Assembly: GCA_004298045.1 (NCBI GenBank) | Contig: SCRM01000016.1 | Span: 248,001 to 312,000 of the forward strand | From: Rhodanobacter sp. | GTDB lineage: Bacteria > Pseudomonadota > Gammaproteobacteria > Xanthomonadales > Rhodanobacteraceae | Direction: 5' to 3' | Length of the DNA stretch: 64,000 nucleotides | Shown: one piece after another, positions 1 through 8,953 of the stretch | How the letters are laid out: the number at the start of each line of letters is the position of its first letter | How positions within the stretch are numbered: position 1 is the stretch's first letter | The notes under the pieces: generated by a model | The model's database searches: none | Told to the model about the DNA's origin: nothing | What the model saw: only the letters and a program-made list of their open reading frames with translations | Program-made: the position numbers and the translations under genes

Positions 1-2057
1 CAGTTGTACTGTGTCTGGGTCATGCCCGAGTTGGAGAAGATGTTGCCCAGCCACACGCCCGGCGGGTTGGAGATGAACAGGCCGGCACCACCGCGCAACT
101 GCGTCATCAGCCCGGTGTCGAACGCATAGTTGAACGACATGCGCGGCTGCACCACGCGGTTGCCGTTGATCGTGGTCTGGTTGCTGCGGCCGAACACGCC
201 GGCATACTTCGCGTTGTAGAGCGGGCGATCGGTCATCAGCGGAATATCGACGCGCACGCCGTATTGCACCGACAGGTTGTTGTTGACCTGCCAGGTATCC
301 TGCAGGAATACGCCCCACTGGTTCAGGTTGTACGCCGCGGCGGTATCGGCGAGCGACAGCCCATCAGCCGGGCGGTTGTAGCGGTATTGGTAGTAAAGGC
401 CGTTGAGGAAGTTGTCCAGGCCGGTAGCAACAACCTTGTTGCTCTTGTCCCGGGTTTCCTCGAACACGTAGCTGCCGAACAGGTTCTGCAGGAACAGGTT
501 GTAATACTCGCCACGCTCGAAATCGATGCCGCCCTTGATCGTGTGGTCGCCCGCGAACAAGGTGCCAGCCCACGCGGCGTTCCAGGTTTTCACCTTGAGC
601 ACGTTGGCCTGGCTCGAATACTCGGTGCCGAACTCCACGTTCGGGCCGCCATACGCCACCGGATACACTGTCACGTCAGGCATCGACACGCCGTTGTACG
701 GGCCGCGGTGCTGATCGAAGTTGCGATAGGAGACGGTGGTGTCGGTCGAAAACATGTCCGACCAGTCGTCGTAGAAGTGCAGCGCGTAGCTCTTGTTGTC
801 GACCTTGGTGGTGTACCAGGCACTGGACAGCCGCAGATTGGTCGGACTGCCGGTGATGATCGGCTTGGTTTCCTTGGTTTCGCTGTAGGTAAAGCTGGCG
901 CGGTGGTTGTTGCTGATGTTCCAGTCGAGCTTGGCGAGATAGCGCTTGTCGAGCAGGTTGGCGTTGCCGCCGCCAACACTGCCGAGGTTGGTCATGCCGT
1001 ACTTCTGCGCGGCAATGTCGCGAATCTGGTCGACCTGGGCGCTGGTCAGCCCGATCACCGGTGCACCGGCGCCGGAATCCTCCGGGCCATACGGGCTGCC
1101 GGCAGCGATCTGGGTGCTCTTTTCCAGCGAAGCGAAGAAGAACAGCTTGTCCTTGATGATCGGCCCGCCGAGCGTGGCGCCGCCGGTCCACTGGCGCGAG
1201 AAGCCCTTGTAGCTGGCCCCCTGCAGGTTGTCGCCAATCATGTCGTCGTTCTGGAACGAGTAGTACACCGAGCCGTGGAACTGATTGGTGCCGCTCTTGG
1301 TGACGGCGTTGACGTTGGCGCCGAGGCCGCGACGGATGGCCACGTCGTAGTTGACGGTGGAAATGTTGTACTCGGCGATGGTGTCCATCGAGATCGGCGT
1401 ACCCAACGTGGGCAGGCCGTTCGCGTTCAAGCCGAACGGATCGTTCGCGCTCATCGAGTCGACGGTGATGTTGTTGTAGCGGCTGTTCTGACCCACGGCC
1501 GAGATTTCACCGCGCTCGCGGTCGGTGATGACCACCCGGGGATCCATGCGCACGATGTTCTGGATCGAGCGGTCGGGCGCCGGCACCGCATCCAGTTCGC
1601 GCTGCGAGATGTTGGTGGAGATGCCCTTGTTGTCGGCGGTGAAGGTCTGCGCCAGGGCGGTGGCGGAAACCGTGACCGCCCCGAGATCCTTCGCCTCCTT
1701 GGTCGAGGCGCCGCCCACGGTGAGGTTCACCGCGGTGTCCTGCGCCAATTGCAGGTACACGTTCTTTTGCTCAACCTGCGGCATGCCCGCCTTGGACACC
1801 GTCACGTCGAACGGGCCGCCCACGCGCAGGCCCTGCGCGGCGTAGCGGCCATCGGCGCCGGTGGTGGCAATCTTGGTGGTGCCCGACGGCTCATGCACGA
1901 TCTGTACGGTGGCGCCGGCAACTGGCTGGCCACTGGCATCGAGCACACGGCCGCTGATCGAGGACGAGGTGTCCTGGGCCAGCGCCGGCACGGCGACCGT
2001 GGCCAACAGGGTGGCAATCGCCAACGGCAGGACGCCGACGCGAATTCGATTGTTCAT
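1..2057 (-). CDS. Oar-like TonB-dependent outer-membrane receptor (3' end cut off by window)
   Basis: Outer-membrane receptor/transporter of the Oar-like TonB-dependent class; the substrate cannot be told from sequence. 685 codons are visible, and the C-terminal part of the beta-barrel lies beyond the window edge. Residues 1-27 form a signal peptide ending in PALA|Q. Residues about 30-110 form a carboxypeptidase-regulatory-like (CarboxypepD_reg) domain with SGRVLDASGQPVAGATV. A plug domain follows (SVGQ/NITVD-type region about 190-240, with AVTKSGTNQFHGSVYY), then barrel strands rich in aromatic residues. The ATG at 2057 is preceded by GAGGGAAAC, a usable ribosome binding site. Such receptors are common in Xanthomonadales. 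The usual family length is about 1000 residues, so roughly a third is missing here only because of the window edge. Confidence 0.88.
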   Translation of the reverse strand, partial: MNNRIRVGVLPLAIATLLATVAVPALAQDTSSSISGRVLDASGQPVAGATVQIVHEPSGTTKIATTGADGRYAAQGLRVGGPFDVTVSKAGMPQVEQKNVYLQLAQDTAVNLTVGGASTKEAKDLGAVTVSATALAQTFTADNKGISTNISQRELDAVPAPDRSIQNIVRMDPRVVITDRERGEISAVGQNSRYNNITVDSMSANDPFGLNANGLPTLGTPISMDTIAEYNISTVNYDVAIRRGLGANVNAVTKSGTNQFHGSVYYSFQNDDMIGDNLQGASYKGFSRQWTGGATLGGPIIKDKLFFFASLEKSTQIAAGSPYGPEDSGAGAPVIGLTSAQVDQIRDIAAQKYGMTNLGSVGGGNANLLDKRYLAKLDWNISNNHRASFTYSETKETKPIITGSPTNLRLSSAWYTTKVDNKSYALHFYDDWSDMFSTDTTVSYRNFDQHRGPYNGVSMPDVTVYPVAYGGPNVEFGTEYSSQANVLKVKTWNAAWAGTLFAGDHTIKGGIDFERGEYYNLFLQNLFGSYVFEETRDKSNKVVATGLDNFLNGLYYQYRYNRPADGLSLADTAAAYNLNQWGVFLQDTWQVNNNLSVQYGVRVDIPLMTDRPLYNAKYAGVFGRSNQTTINGNRVVQPRMSFNYAFDTGLMTQLRGGAGLFISNPPGVWLGNIFSNSGMTQTQYN

Positions 2058-2228
2058 GGGTGTTTCCCTCAAGTTCGCAACGAAATTTCTCGCGGACGAA
2101 ACCCGGTAGTCCGTCTCCCGGCATGCCGGGCCAACGAGCACGTGGTTTCCCCTGAAACGTGTGGACGGGGTACGACGGTGGCGGGACCAGCCCGCCTGCC
2201 AACCAATTGTTAAGAGGACTTTAACGAT

Positions 2229-2259
2229 ACTATATGACAGTCCCGCGACGCCTTCACAA
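2229..2259 (-). promoter_or_regulatory. Candidate promoter for the Oar-like receptor
   Basis: On the minus strand TTGTGA (2259-2254) is followed 19 bases later by TATAGT (2234-2229), in the locally AT-rich stretch upstream of the receptor. The spacing is longer than the 17 optimum, so this is only a candidate. It leaves a leader of about 170 bases before the ATG at 2057. Confidence 0.35.
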
Positions 2260-2310
2260 ATCTCTTGCGAAATCTCATGCGGAACGCAATTTCACACCGT
2301 CATCCGTCAC

Positions 2311-4023
2311 TCAATCCGCACCACCGCCGAGGTAGCGGGCACGCTTGGACGGCTTCAGCTGGGCCACGTCCAGCATCACCAGACCGTCCACACAGCCAGA
2401 AAAGCCGGGATCCTCGCCGAAATCCAGGAAATGCACGCCGGCGGGACCGACCAGCCCCACGTACTGGCGATACAGCACCGGCAGGCTCACCCCCAGCGCG
2501 TCGAGCCGGCTGTCCAGCCGTTCCAGGCCCGCGTCCGCAGCCAGATCACCGAGCACCGCGCACACGTCTGCGGTAATGCCAGCGGATACCTGGAACGGCT
2601 GCCTCGCCGTTGCCAGGCCCGGTGCGCCGAAATAGTGACGATGCGCCGCCACGATCCACTCGCGTGCCTCATGCGGCAGGCGTGCGGACAGGCTCACCGG
2701 GCCGAACAGGTAGCGCAGTTCGGCATGCCGCTGCAGGTACTGGCCGATGCCGCGCCACAACTGGTCCAACGCGCGCGAGCGCCAGTACGCCGGCGCAATG
2801 AAGCTGCGGCCCAGTTCCAGCCCCTGCGCGAGCCGCGATTCCAGCGCCGGCGAATACTGGAACAGGCTGGCGCTGTACAGGCCCGGCAGGCCATGCGCGG
2901 CAAGCAGCTGGCCACCGTGTCCCAGCCGGTAGCCGCCCACGATGCGCCAGGCCTGCGGATCCCACAGCAGCAGGTGCTGGTAATGCGTGTCGTAGGCGTC
3001 GAGGTCGCGCCGCTGCCCGGTGCCCTCGCCCACCATCCGGAAAGCCAGTTCGCGCAGGCGGCCCAGCTCGCGTTGCAGTGCGCCGTCGACCAGGCCATCG
3101 AGCAGCCAGGCCTGCTTGCCGTCGCGGAAATCGCATAGCTTCTCACCCCGCCGCAGGTCGGCGGCCACCAATTCGGCCGGCTCGGGCAGTGCCAGCGGTG
3201 CCTGACCGCCGAAGATCAGGCCGCGACGGCGCGCCACGCGGTAGACATGCCGGCGCATCAGCTTCGCGATCCGTTGCGGCGATCCGCTGCCGTGCCGCGC
3301 CAGTTCCTCGCTGTCGACCAGGGCACCGATGCTCAGGCCGATGCGCCGGCCGGACGCGACCGCCTCGCGCGGCAGCATCGCGGTCGCCAGCGGACGCGCC
3401 AGCATCGACATGCCGTAGAACGCCGCCGAATTGCGCGCGGCAATGTGCACCGGCAGCACCGGCGCACGATGGCGCAGCGCGAGACGCGCGAAGCCGTCCA
3501 ACCAGCGCCCATCACGCACGCCCACCGGCCCCAGCCGCGACACCTCGCCGGCCGGAAACAGGATCAGCGCCTCGCCGCGATCCAGTGCGCGACACACCTC
3601 GCGCAGGTGCGAGCGGGCACCACCGCCAAACACGTCCACCGGCAACAACAGGCTGCTCAGCTGCGGCACCGCCGCCAGCCAGTCGTTGCCGAGCACGCGC
3701 ACGTCGCGGCGCACCGACCCCACCAGCTGCAGCAGCGCCAGCGCGTCGGCCATGCCCAGCGGATGGTTCGCCACCACCAGCAGCGGGCCGTCCACCGGAA
3801 TGTGCTCGCGCTCACGCGGATCCAGCTGGCAGCGCAGGCCCAGCAGGTCCAGCGCGCGTTCGACAAAATCCAGCCCCGCGGTTGCGCCGAGGCGCTCCAG
3901 GACATGGTTGAAGCCGCGCTGGTCGGCCAGCCCGGCCAGCAGTTCCGCCAGCGGACGGCGCACGGACGGGCGCCGCGCCAGCCAGGGCAAGCGCTCCATC
4001 AGGTTCTGTTCGATGCTGAGCAT
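2311..4023 (-). CDS. Bifunctional acyltransferase, OlsF-like (PlsC-type domain plus GNAT-type N-acyltransferase domain)
   Basis: Protein of 570 residues with two acyltransferase halves. Residues about 70-270 form a lysophospholipid-acyltransferase-like domain with the NHPLGMAD signature (N86-H87, with Asp six residues after the His) and a later FPAGEVS motif. Residues about 300-560 resemble the hemolysin/OlsB-like N-acyltransferase fold, with YDTHYQHLLLWD and GRSFIAPAY segments. This order of domains matches OlsF, which makes ornithine lipid by N- then O-acylation. That function is inferred and the acceptor amino acid is unknown. I chose ATG 4023 over the in-frame GTG at 4035 because GGAG sits six bases before 4023. 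The gene stands alone, upstream of the receptor on the same strand. Confidence 0.75.
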   Translation of the reverse strand: MLSIEQNLMERLPWLARRPSVRRPLAELLAGLADQRGFNHVLERLGATAGLDFVERALDLLGLRCQLDPREREHIPVDGPLLVVANHPLGMADALALLQLVGSVRRDVRVLGNDWLAAVPQLSSLLLPVDVFGGGARSHLREVCRALDRGEALILFPAGEVSRLGPVGVRDGRWLDGFARLALRHRAPVLPVHIAARNSAAFYGMSMLARPLATAMLPREAVASGRRIGLSIGALVDSEELARHGSGSPQRIAKLMRRHVYRVARRRGLIFGGQAPLALPEPAELVAADLRRGEKLCDFRDGKQAWLLDGLVDGALQRELGRLRELAFRMVGEGTGQRRDLDAYDTHYQHLLLWDPQAWRIVGGYRLGHGGQLLAAHGLPGLYSASLFQYSPALESRLAQGLELGRSFIAPAYWRSRALDQLWRGIGQYLQRHAELRYLFGPVSLSARLPHEAREWIVAAHRHYFGAPGLATARQPFQVSAGITADVCAVLGDLAADAGLERLDSRLDALGVSLPVLYRQYVGLVGPAGVHFLDFGEDPGFSGCVDGLVMLDVAQLKPSKRARYLGGGAD

Positions 4024-4104
4024 GACCGTCTCCACGCCGGGTTTTCCCCATCGTGGCGGGCAATCATGACAAGGCGATTATGTCGCCGCGGGCTTTGGCG
4101 CGGC

Positions 4105-4716
4105 TCAGGCGTGCAGGTGCAGAAACGCGGCCAGGCCGCCCATGAACATTTGCACGGACATCGCGATCAGTACCATGCCCATCACCCGTTCCAGCGCGGT
4201 GAGCACGCTCTCGCCCAGCCAGCGGAACAAGTAGGTGGAGCTGAGCAGGATGATCGACGTCGCCAGCCACGCCAGCAACAACGCCGTGGCCCAATCGGTC
4301 ATGCGCCCCGGCTGCGTGTTGGTGAGCAGCAGCAACGCGGCCATCGCCGAGGGTCCGGCCACGCCGGGGATCGCCATCGGCACGATGAACGGTTCGCCGG
4401 TGGTGGTGTTGCCGAAGATGCCACTGCCATCGGACGGTGGAAACACCATGCGGATGCCGATCAGGAACAGCACGATGCCGCCGGCAACGCTGATCGACTC
4501 CTGCTTGAGCTGCAGCAGATGCAGCAGGTATTGCCCGCCCATCAGGAAACCGAGCAGCACGCCGAGCGCGATCAGCAGCTCACGCACCATCACGCGCGTG
4601 CGCCGCTTTGGCGGCACCGCTTTCAGCAGACTCAGGAACAGGGGAATGTTGCCCAGCGGATCCATGATGAGAAACAACATGATTCCCGCGGACAGCGGCG
4701 TCATTTGCGCTTCCAT
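4105..4716 (-). CDS. MarC-family integral membrane protein
   Basis: Protein of 203 residues that is almost entirely hydrophobic, with about six predicted membrane segments and the MarC/YhgN-type N-terminus [19 protein letters not shown] second conserved stretch, [19 protein letters not shown], begins near residue 112. MarC proteins were once linked to multiple antibiotic resistance, but that link was withdrawn and the transported substrate, if any, is unknown. The gene is followed on the same strand by the OlsF-like acyltransferase and preceded, 40 bases away, by the short-chain dehydrogenase, so co-transcription is possible. Length fits the family. Confidence 0.85.
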   Translation of the reverse strand: MEAQMTPLSAGIMLFLIMDPLGNIPLFLSLLKAVPPKRRTRVMVRELLIALGVLLGFLMGGQYLLHLLQLKQESISVAGGIVLFLIGIRMVFPPSDGSGIFGNTTTGEPFIVPMAIPGVAGPSAMAALLLLTNTQPGRMTDWATALLLAWLATSIILLSSTYLFRWLGESVLTALERVMGMVLIAMSVQMFMGGLAAFLHLHA

Positions 4717-4756
4717 CAGGCGCCCTCACCGAACACGCGTTGCGGGTTGCGCAAGC

Positions 4757-5527
4757 TCATGGCACCGCCCGCAGATCGAGCAAATGCCCGCGCACCGGTG
4801 CCCCGGCGGCGCTCAGCAGCCACACGATGGCGTCCGCAGTGGCATCCGGCAGCGGCAGCAGCATGGTGTTTTCGCCGTAATACGCCGCGCGGCGCAGGGC
4901 GGTACGCATCGGTGCCGGCAACACGGCATGCACGCGCAACGGACTCTCGTCGGTTTCCTCATGCAGGATCGAAGCCAGTCGTTCGAGCGCGCCCTTGGAT
5001 GCGCCATACGCACCCCAGTGCGCACGCCCCATGCGCTCCGGATCGTCCAGCACGAACACCACGGCACTGTCCGCGGCTGCTTGCAGCAACGGCATGCACG
5101 CCTGGGTGAGCGCGAAGGGTGCGTTGACGTTGACGTGCATGACGCGCAGCCAATCGTCCGGCCGATGGAACGCCAACGGCGTCAGACCACTGAAGCTGGC
5201 CGCGCCATGCACCACGCCATCGAGTCGTCCGAAGTCATGGCGCAGGCCATCGGCAAGCGAGGCGTACTCGCGCGGCGTCGCCGACTCCATGTCGAGCGGA
5301 TGGATCACCGGCTCGGGCAAGCCCTCCGCGCGCATCGCGTCGTAGAGCTTTTCCAGCAGGCGCTTGCGCTTGCCGGTCATGACCACGGTGGCGCCGGCGC
5401 GCGCGGCCGCCCGGGCCACCGCACTGCCCAGCCCGCCATAGGCGCCGGTAACCAGCACCACGCGATCCGCCAGCGCTGCCGGGGCCGGCGCAAACCCGGC
5501 CGGCAACCGCATGATGGGGAGACTCAT
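4757..5527 (-). CDS. Short-chain dehydrogenase/reductase (YciK-like)
   Basis: Protein of 256 residues, a classical SDR with a Rossmann fold. The cofactor-binding TGAYGGLG is at residues 27-34, the NNAG-equivalent is the variant HGAAS, and the catalytic YGASK motif is near residue 173. The basic run TGKRKRL after the second strand suggests NADP(H) preference. It resembles the YciK group of unknown physiological substrate. The first 20 residues are an unusual proline/alanine-rich lead-in. Its ATG overlaps the stop codon of the glutaredoxin gene by four bases (ATGA), so the two are translated together. Confidence 0.85.
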   Translation of the reverse strand: MSLPIMRLPAGFAPAPAALADRVVLVTGAYGGLGSAVARAAARAGATVVMTGKRKRLLEKLYDAMRAEGLPEPVIHPLDMESATPREYASLADGLRHDFGRLDGVVHGAASFSGLTPLAFHRPDDWLRVMHVNVNAPFALTQACMPLLQAAADSAVVFVLDDPERMGRAHWGAYGASKGALERLASILHEETDESPLRVHAVLPAPMRTALRRAAYYGENTMLLPLPDATADAIVWLLSAAGAPVRGHLLDLRAVP

Positions 5528-5865
5528 GCCTGCGGCGCCACGGAAACCTCGCTGGCCATGCGCGCCAACTCGCCGGAGGCCTTGAGATCGACCACCACGT
5601 CGCAGCCGCCGACGAACTCGCCCTGGATGAAAAGCTGCGGGAACGTCGGCCAGTTGGCAAAGTGCGGCAACGCCGCGCGGATCTCCGGATCGGCCTGCAC
5701 GTTGACCGCGTGGAAAACGGCGCCCGCATCATGCAGCGCCTGCGCCGCACGGCTGGAAAACTCGCACATCGGGTACGCGGGCGTGCCCTTCATGAACAAC
5801 ACGATCGGGTGCGCGGCGAGCACCGACTTGATCCGCTCGGTTACATCCATAGGGAAAGATTTCAT
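5524..5865 (-). CDS. grxD: Monothiol glutaredoxin, Grx4/GrxD family, with CEFS active site
   Basis: Protein of 113 residues matching the Grx4 family: [14 protein letters not shown], then [18 protein letters not shown] with the glutathione-binding TFP and GGCD motifs. Family members carry a [2Fe-2S] cluster shared with glutathione and deliver Fe-S clusters or sense iron. The active site here reads C-E-F-S (bases 5755-5766) rather than the near-universal C-G-F-S. I chose the ATG at 5865, which gives the usual family length; the ATG at 5850 is an alternative with no better ribosome binding site. It is divergent from sodB, another iron/redox gene, and overlaps the downstream SDR gene. Confidence 0.9.
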   Translation of the reverse strand: MKSFPMDVTERIKSVLAAHPIVLFMKGTPAYPMCEFSSRAAQALHDAGAVFHAVNVQADPEIRAALPHFANWPTFPQLFIQGEFVGGCDVVVDLKASGELARMASEVSVAPQA

Positions 5866-5888
5866 CTTTACAATGCAGGCAGTTCGGT

Positions 5889-5917
5889 ATTGTATCAGTC
5901 GGTCTGCGGTGCCCACA
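5889..5917 (-). promoter_or_regulatory. Candidate promoter for grxD-SDR
   Basis: On the minus strand a good -10 box TACAAT (5894-5889) lies 17 bases after a weak TGTGGG -35. A start of transcription near 5882 would leave a very short leader before the ATG at 5865. The shared 94-base region also has to hold the sodB promoter in the other direction, for which I see no clear boxes. Confidence 0.4.
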
Positions 5918-5959
5918 CGCCGCGCTCCCTTTCCTCCAGCCAAACCCAAGGAGCCACTC

Positions 5960-6538
5960 ATGGCGATCGAACTTCCCCCGCTGCCCTACGACAAAAGCGC
6001 TTTGGCGCCGCACATTTCGCAGGAAACGCTGGAGTACCACTACGGCAAGCATCATCAGGGCTACGTGACCAAGCTCAACGCCGCGATCGAAGGCACCGAG
6101 TTTGCCAACGCCAAACTCGAAGACATCGTGCGCAAGGCCACTGGCGGCTTGTTCAACAACGCCGCACAAACCTGGAACCACACGTTCTACTGGAACTCGC
6201 TGAGCCCGAAGGGCGGCCACGCGCCGACCGGCAAGGTTGCCGACGCGATCACCAAGTCGTTCGGCTCGTTCGACAAGTTCAAGGACGAGTTCACCAAGTC
6301 GGCCAGCGGCAACTTCGGTTCCGGCTGGACGTGGCTGGTGCAGCGTCCGAACGGCACGCTCGCGGTGGTCAACACCTCGAATGCGGCCACGCCGATCACC
6401 GGCAGCGACAAACCGCTGCTCACCGTCGACGTGTGGGAACACGCGTATTACATCGACTACCGCAACGCGCGCCCGAAGTATCTCGAGGCGTTCTGGGCGC
6501 TGGTGAACTGGGAGTTCGCGGCCAAGAACCTCGCCTGA
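5960..6538 (+). CDS. sodB: Superoxide dismutase, iron/manganese type
   Basis: Cytoplasmic superoxide dismutase of 192 residues, the normal bacterial Fe-SOD length. Metal ligands are visible: H27 in [11 protein letters not shown], the His of [10 protein letters not shown] near residue 74, and the Asp and His of [12 protein letters not shown]. The stretch [17 protein letters not shown] is typical of the iron type. The start is fixed by AAGGAG six bases before the ATG. The gene is monocistronic, ended by a strong terminator, and divergent from grxD. It occupies the place upstream of pyrH where many gammaproteobacteria carry rpsB-tsf. Confidence 0.95.
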   Translation: MAIELPPLPYDKSALAPHISQETLEYHYGKHHQGYVTKLNAAIEGTEFANAKLEDIVRKATGGLFNNAAQTWNHTFYWNSLSPKGGHAPTGKVADAITKSFGSFDKFKDEFTKSASGNFGSGWTWLVQRPNGTLAVVNTSNAATPITGSDKPLLTVDVWEHAYYIDYRNARPKYLEAFWALVNWEFAAKNLA

Positions 6539-6559
6539 TTCCCGCTGTGGCAAAACCCG

Positions 6560-6587
6560 GGCGGAGCCATCGCGGCTCCGCCTTTTT
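6560..6587 (+). terminator. Rho-independent terminator after sodB
   Basis: Perfect nine-base stem GGCGGAGCC / GGCTCCGCC with a five-base loop, followed directly by TTTTT. It lies 21 bases after the sodB stop and separates sodB from the pyrH series. Confidence 0.88.
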
Positions 6588-6623
6588 CGTGCCCGCACGC
6601 TCCCTCGACACGCTGCGCACGGC

Positions 6624-6629
6624 TACAAT
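6624..6629 (+). promoter_or_regulatory. Candidate -10 box for pyrH
   Basis: TACAAT lies between the sodB terminator and pyrH, 34 bases before the ATG. No recognisable -35 sits 16-18 bases upstream, so this rests on the -10 match and the location only. Confidence 0.35.
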
Positions 6630-6663
6630 GCGGCAGTTTTGTGACCCACAATCCGGAGTTCTC

Positions 6664-7383
6664 ATGAGCGACCAGCCCAAGTACCGCCGCATTCTGCTCA
6701 AGCTCTCCGGTGAAGCGCTGATGGGCGAAGCCGATTACGGCATTGACCCGAAGGTGATTGGCCGCCTGGCCGACGAGATCATCGAGGTACGCCGGACCGG
6801 CGTCGAAGTGGGCGTGGTGATCGGCGGCGGCAACATCTTTCGCGGCGAAGGGTTGGCTGCGGCCGGCATGGATCGCGTCACCGGCGACCATATGGGCATG
6901 CTCGCCACGGTCATGAACGCGCTGGCCATGGCCGACGCGATCGAGAAACGCGGCGGCTATGCACGCGTGATGAGCGCAATCCAGATCCACGACGTGGCCG
7001 AGGATTACATCCGCCGTCGTGCGATCCGCCACATCGAGAAGGGCCGCATCGCGTTGTTCGCCGCCGGCACCGGCAACCCGTTTTTCACCACGGATTCGGC
7101 CGCGGCGCTGCGCGCGGTCGAAATCGGCGCCGACCTGCTGCTCAAGGCGACCAAGGTTGATGGCGTGTACACCGCCGATCCGGCCACCCATCCCGAGGCC
7201 ACGCGCTACGACCACCTCACGTATGACGAGGTGATCCACCGCAATCTGAAGGTGATGGACACCGCGGCCATTGCCCTGTGCCGCGACCACAACGTGGCGT
7301 TGCGCATCTACGACATGACGGTGCCCGGCAACCTCATGCGCATCATGCATGGCGAAGCCATCGGCACCCTCGTACACGGCTGA
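6664..7383 (+). CDS. pyrH: UMP kinase
   Basis: Cytoplasmic uridylate kinase (UMP + ATP to UDP + ADP), an amino-acid-kinase-fold enzyme that is hexameric in bacteria. It has 239 residues, as expected. Motifs: [10 protein letters not shown] near the N-terminus, [13 protein letters not shown] at about 55-67, and [15 protein letters not shown] and [14 protein letters not shown] for phosphate and uridine binding. CGGAG precedes the ATG at 6664. It heads a long plus-strand series and is followed 67 bases later by frr, the usual bacterial pairing. Confidence 0.97.
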   Translation: MSDQPKYRRILLKLSGEALMGEADYGIDPKVIGRLADEIIEVRRTGVEVGVVIGGGNIFRGEGLAAAGMDRVTGDHMGMLATVMNALAMADAIEKRGGYARVMSAIQIHDVAEDYIRRRAIRHIEKGRIALFAAGTGNPFFTTDSAAALRAVEIGADLLLKATKVDGVYTADPATHPEATRYDHLTYDEVIHRNLKVMDTAAIALCRDHNVALRIYDMTVPGNLMRIMHGEAIGTLVHG

Positions 7384-7409
7384 TCCGGCCTCGGGGCGTG
7401 GCCCGACAC

Positions 7410-7418
7410 TGGTATACT
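7410..7418 (+). promoter_or_regulatory. Candidate extended -10 promoter for frr
   Basis: TGGTATACT matches the extended -10 pattern (TG, one base, TATACT) and lies in the 67-base gap between pyrH and frr, 33 bases before the frr ATG. No clear -35 is needed for this class. It could allow frr and downstream genes to be expressed apart from pyrH. Confidence 0.45.
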
Positions 7419-7450
7419 CGTCGGCTTGCCAGTTTGATCGGGAACCGTCC

Positions 7451-8008
7451 ATGATCCACGACATCAAGACCGATGCCCAGACGCGCATGGGCAAAAGCAT
7501 CGATGCCCTCCGCCAGGAGCTGACCCGCCTGCGCACCGGTCGCGCCAGCACCGCGCTGGTGGACAACGTCAAGGTGCCGGCCTACGGCACGGAGATGCCG
7601 CTGAACCAGGTGGCTTCGGTGGCGCTTGGCGATGCACGGTCAATCATCATCACCCCGTTCGACAAGGGGTTGGTCGCGGCGGTGGAAAAAGCCTTGATGG
7701 CTTCCGACATCGGCGTCACGCCGACCACTGCCGGCACCGTGATCCGCCTCAACATGCCGCCGCTCACCGAGGAACGTCGCCGCGAGCTGGCCAAGCATGT
7801 GGGCCATGAGGGCGAAAACGCGAAGGTCGCCATCCGCAACGTACGCCGCGACGCGATCCAGCGGGTGAAGGACCTGCTCAAGGACAAGGCCATCAGCGAG
7901 GACGACGAACGCCAGGCTGGCGACGAGATCCAAAAGCTTACCGACCGTTTCGTGAAGGATGTAGACGGGGTCGTCAAGGCCAAGGAAGACGAATTGATGT
8001 CCGTGTGA
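7451..8008 (+). CDS. frr: Ribosome recycling factor
   Basis: Protein of 185 residues, the standard length, that with EF-G splits the post-termination ribosome. Family motifs are clear: LRTGRASTALVDNV for the start of the long helices, VPAYGTEMPLNQVASV in the small domain, NMPPLTEERRRELAKHV, and VRRDAIQRVKDLLKDK near the C-terminus. The start at 7451 gives the canonical MIHDIKTDAQTRMGKS beginning; the ribosome binding site is weak (GGGAA). It follows pyrH as in most gammaproteobacteria. Confidence 0.97.
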   Translation: MIHDIKTDAQTRMGKSIDALRQELTRLRTGRASTALVDNVKVPAYGTEMPLNQVASVALGDARSIIITPFDKGLVAAVEKALMASDIGVTPTTAGTVIRLNMPPLTEERRRELAKHVGHEGENAKVAIRNVRRDAIQRVKDLLKDKAISEDDERQAGDEIQKLTDRFVKDVDGVVKAKEDELMSV

Positions 8009-8210
8009 CCGCGCTGTCACACCGCCGTGTGCAGCCGAGCCGGGCACGGCACACCGTCAGGCATCCTCCCTCGCCGCCGCGGGAGAGTCGGCAACCGGAG
8101 AGGGGTATCTTGCACATAATCCACGACAACGTCGGCGTTGTTCCGCTGCAAGGCGGGCTGGCGCGCCGCGCGCCACCGCACCAACGTTCTTCATCCCGTC
8201 GCCTCGCCGC

Positions 8211-8951
8211 ATGAACTCAAAGCCGCCCGTACCCCGCCACATCGCCATCGTGATGGACGGCAACGGCCGCTGGGCAAAGGCACGCCATCGACCCCGCAGC
8301 TTCGGCCACGACGCCGGGCGCAAGGCCGTGCGCGAAGTGGTCGAAGGCTGCCTGCGCCATGGCGTCGAGGCGCTGACGCTGTTCGCGTTTTCCAGCGAAA
8401 ACTGGCAACGTCCACAGGCCGAGGTTGGCGCGCTGATGACGCTGTTCCTGCGCGCCTTGGACAAGGAAACCGACGAGCTGCATGCACAGGGCGTGCGCCT
8501 GCGTTTCATCGGCGACCTCGATCGTTTCGAAGCGCCACTGCGCGAGCGGATGCTGGCCGCCATGCAGCGCACGGCGGGCAACCACAAACTGCAGCTCAAT
8601 ATTGCCGTGAACTACGGTGGCCGCTGGGACATTGTGCAAGCCGCGCGCCAGGCCGCACAGGCCATCGCCCGTGGTGAACTGCGTGCCGAGGATATGGACG
8701 AGGCCACGCTCGGCCGCTTCATCAGCCTCGGCGACCTGCCGCCACTCGACCTTTTCATCCGCACCGGCGGCGAGTACCGGCTCAGCAATTTTCTGTTGTG
8801 GCAGGCGGCCTATGCCGAGCTGCATTTCACCGATACGCTGTGGCCGGATTTCGACCAGACCTGCCTGCGGCGCGCCATCGACGATTTCGGCCACCGTGAA
8901 CGTCGCTACGGTCGCACCGGCGAACAGATCGCCACCGGCCATCAGGGGTAA
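8211..8951 (+). CDS. uppS: Isoprenyl transferase (undecaprenyl diphosphate synthase)
   Basis: Cis-prenyltransferase of 246 residues that extends farnesyl diphosphate with IPP to make the C55 lipid carrier for peptidoglycan and O-antigen. Signature motifs are IVMDGNGRWAK at residues 13-23 with the catalytic Asp, FAFSSENW, NIAVNYGGRWDIV and the IPP-binding RTGGEYRLSNFLLWQ. No good ribosome binding site precedes the ATG, but an earlier in-frame start is not supported. The 202 bases between frr and this gene hold no other gene that I can see. Its stop is two bases from the cdsA start, so the genes are coupled. Confidence 0.96.
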   Translation: MNSKPPVPRHIAIVMDGNGRWAKARHRPRSFGHDAGRKAVREVVEGCLRHGVEALTLFAFSSENWQRPQAEVGALMTLFLRALDKETDELHAQGVRLRFIGDLDRFEAPLRERMLAAMQRTAGNHKLQLNIAVNYGGRWDIVQAARQAAQAIARGELRAEDMDEATLGRFISLGDLPPLDLFIRTGGEYRLSNFLLWQAAYAELHFTDTLWPDFDQTCLRRAIDDFGHRERRYGRTGEQIATGHQG

Positions 8952-8953
8952 GC

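Noticed and set aside
264-2213. Plus-strand open frame of about 650 codons opposite the receptor gene
   Set aside because: The minus strand encodes a clear TonB-dependent receptor. Long antisense frames are expected at this GC content.
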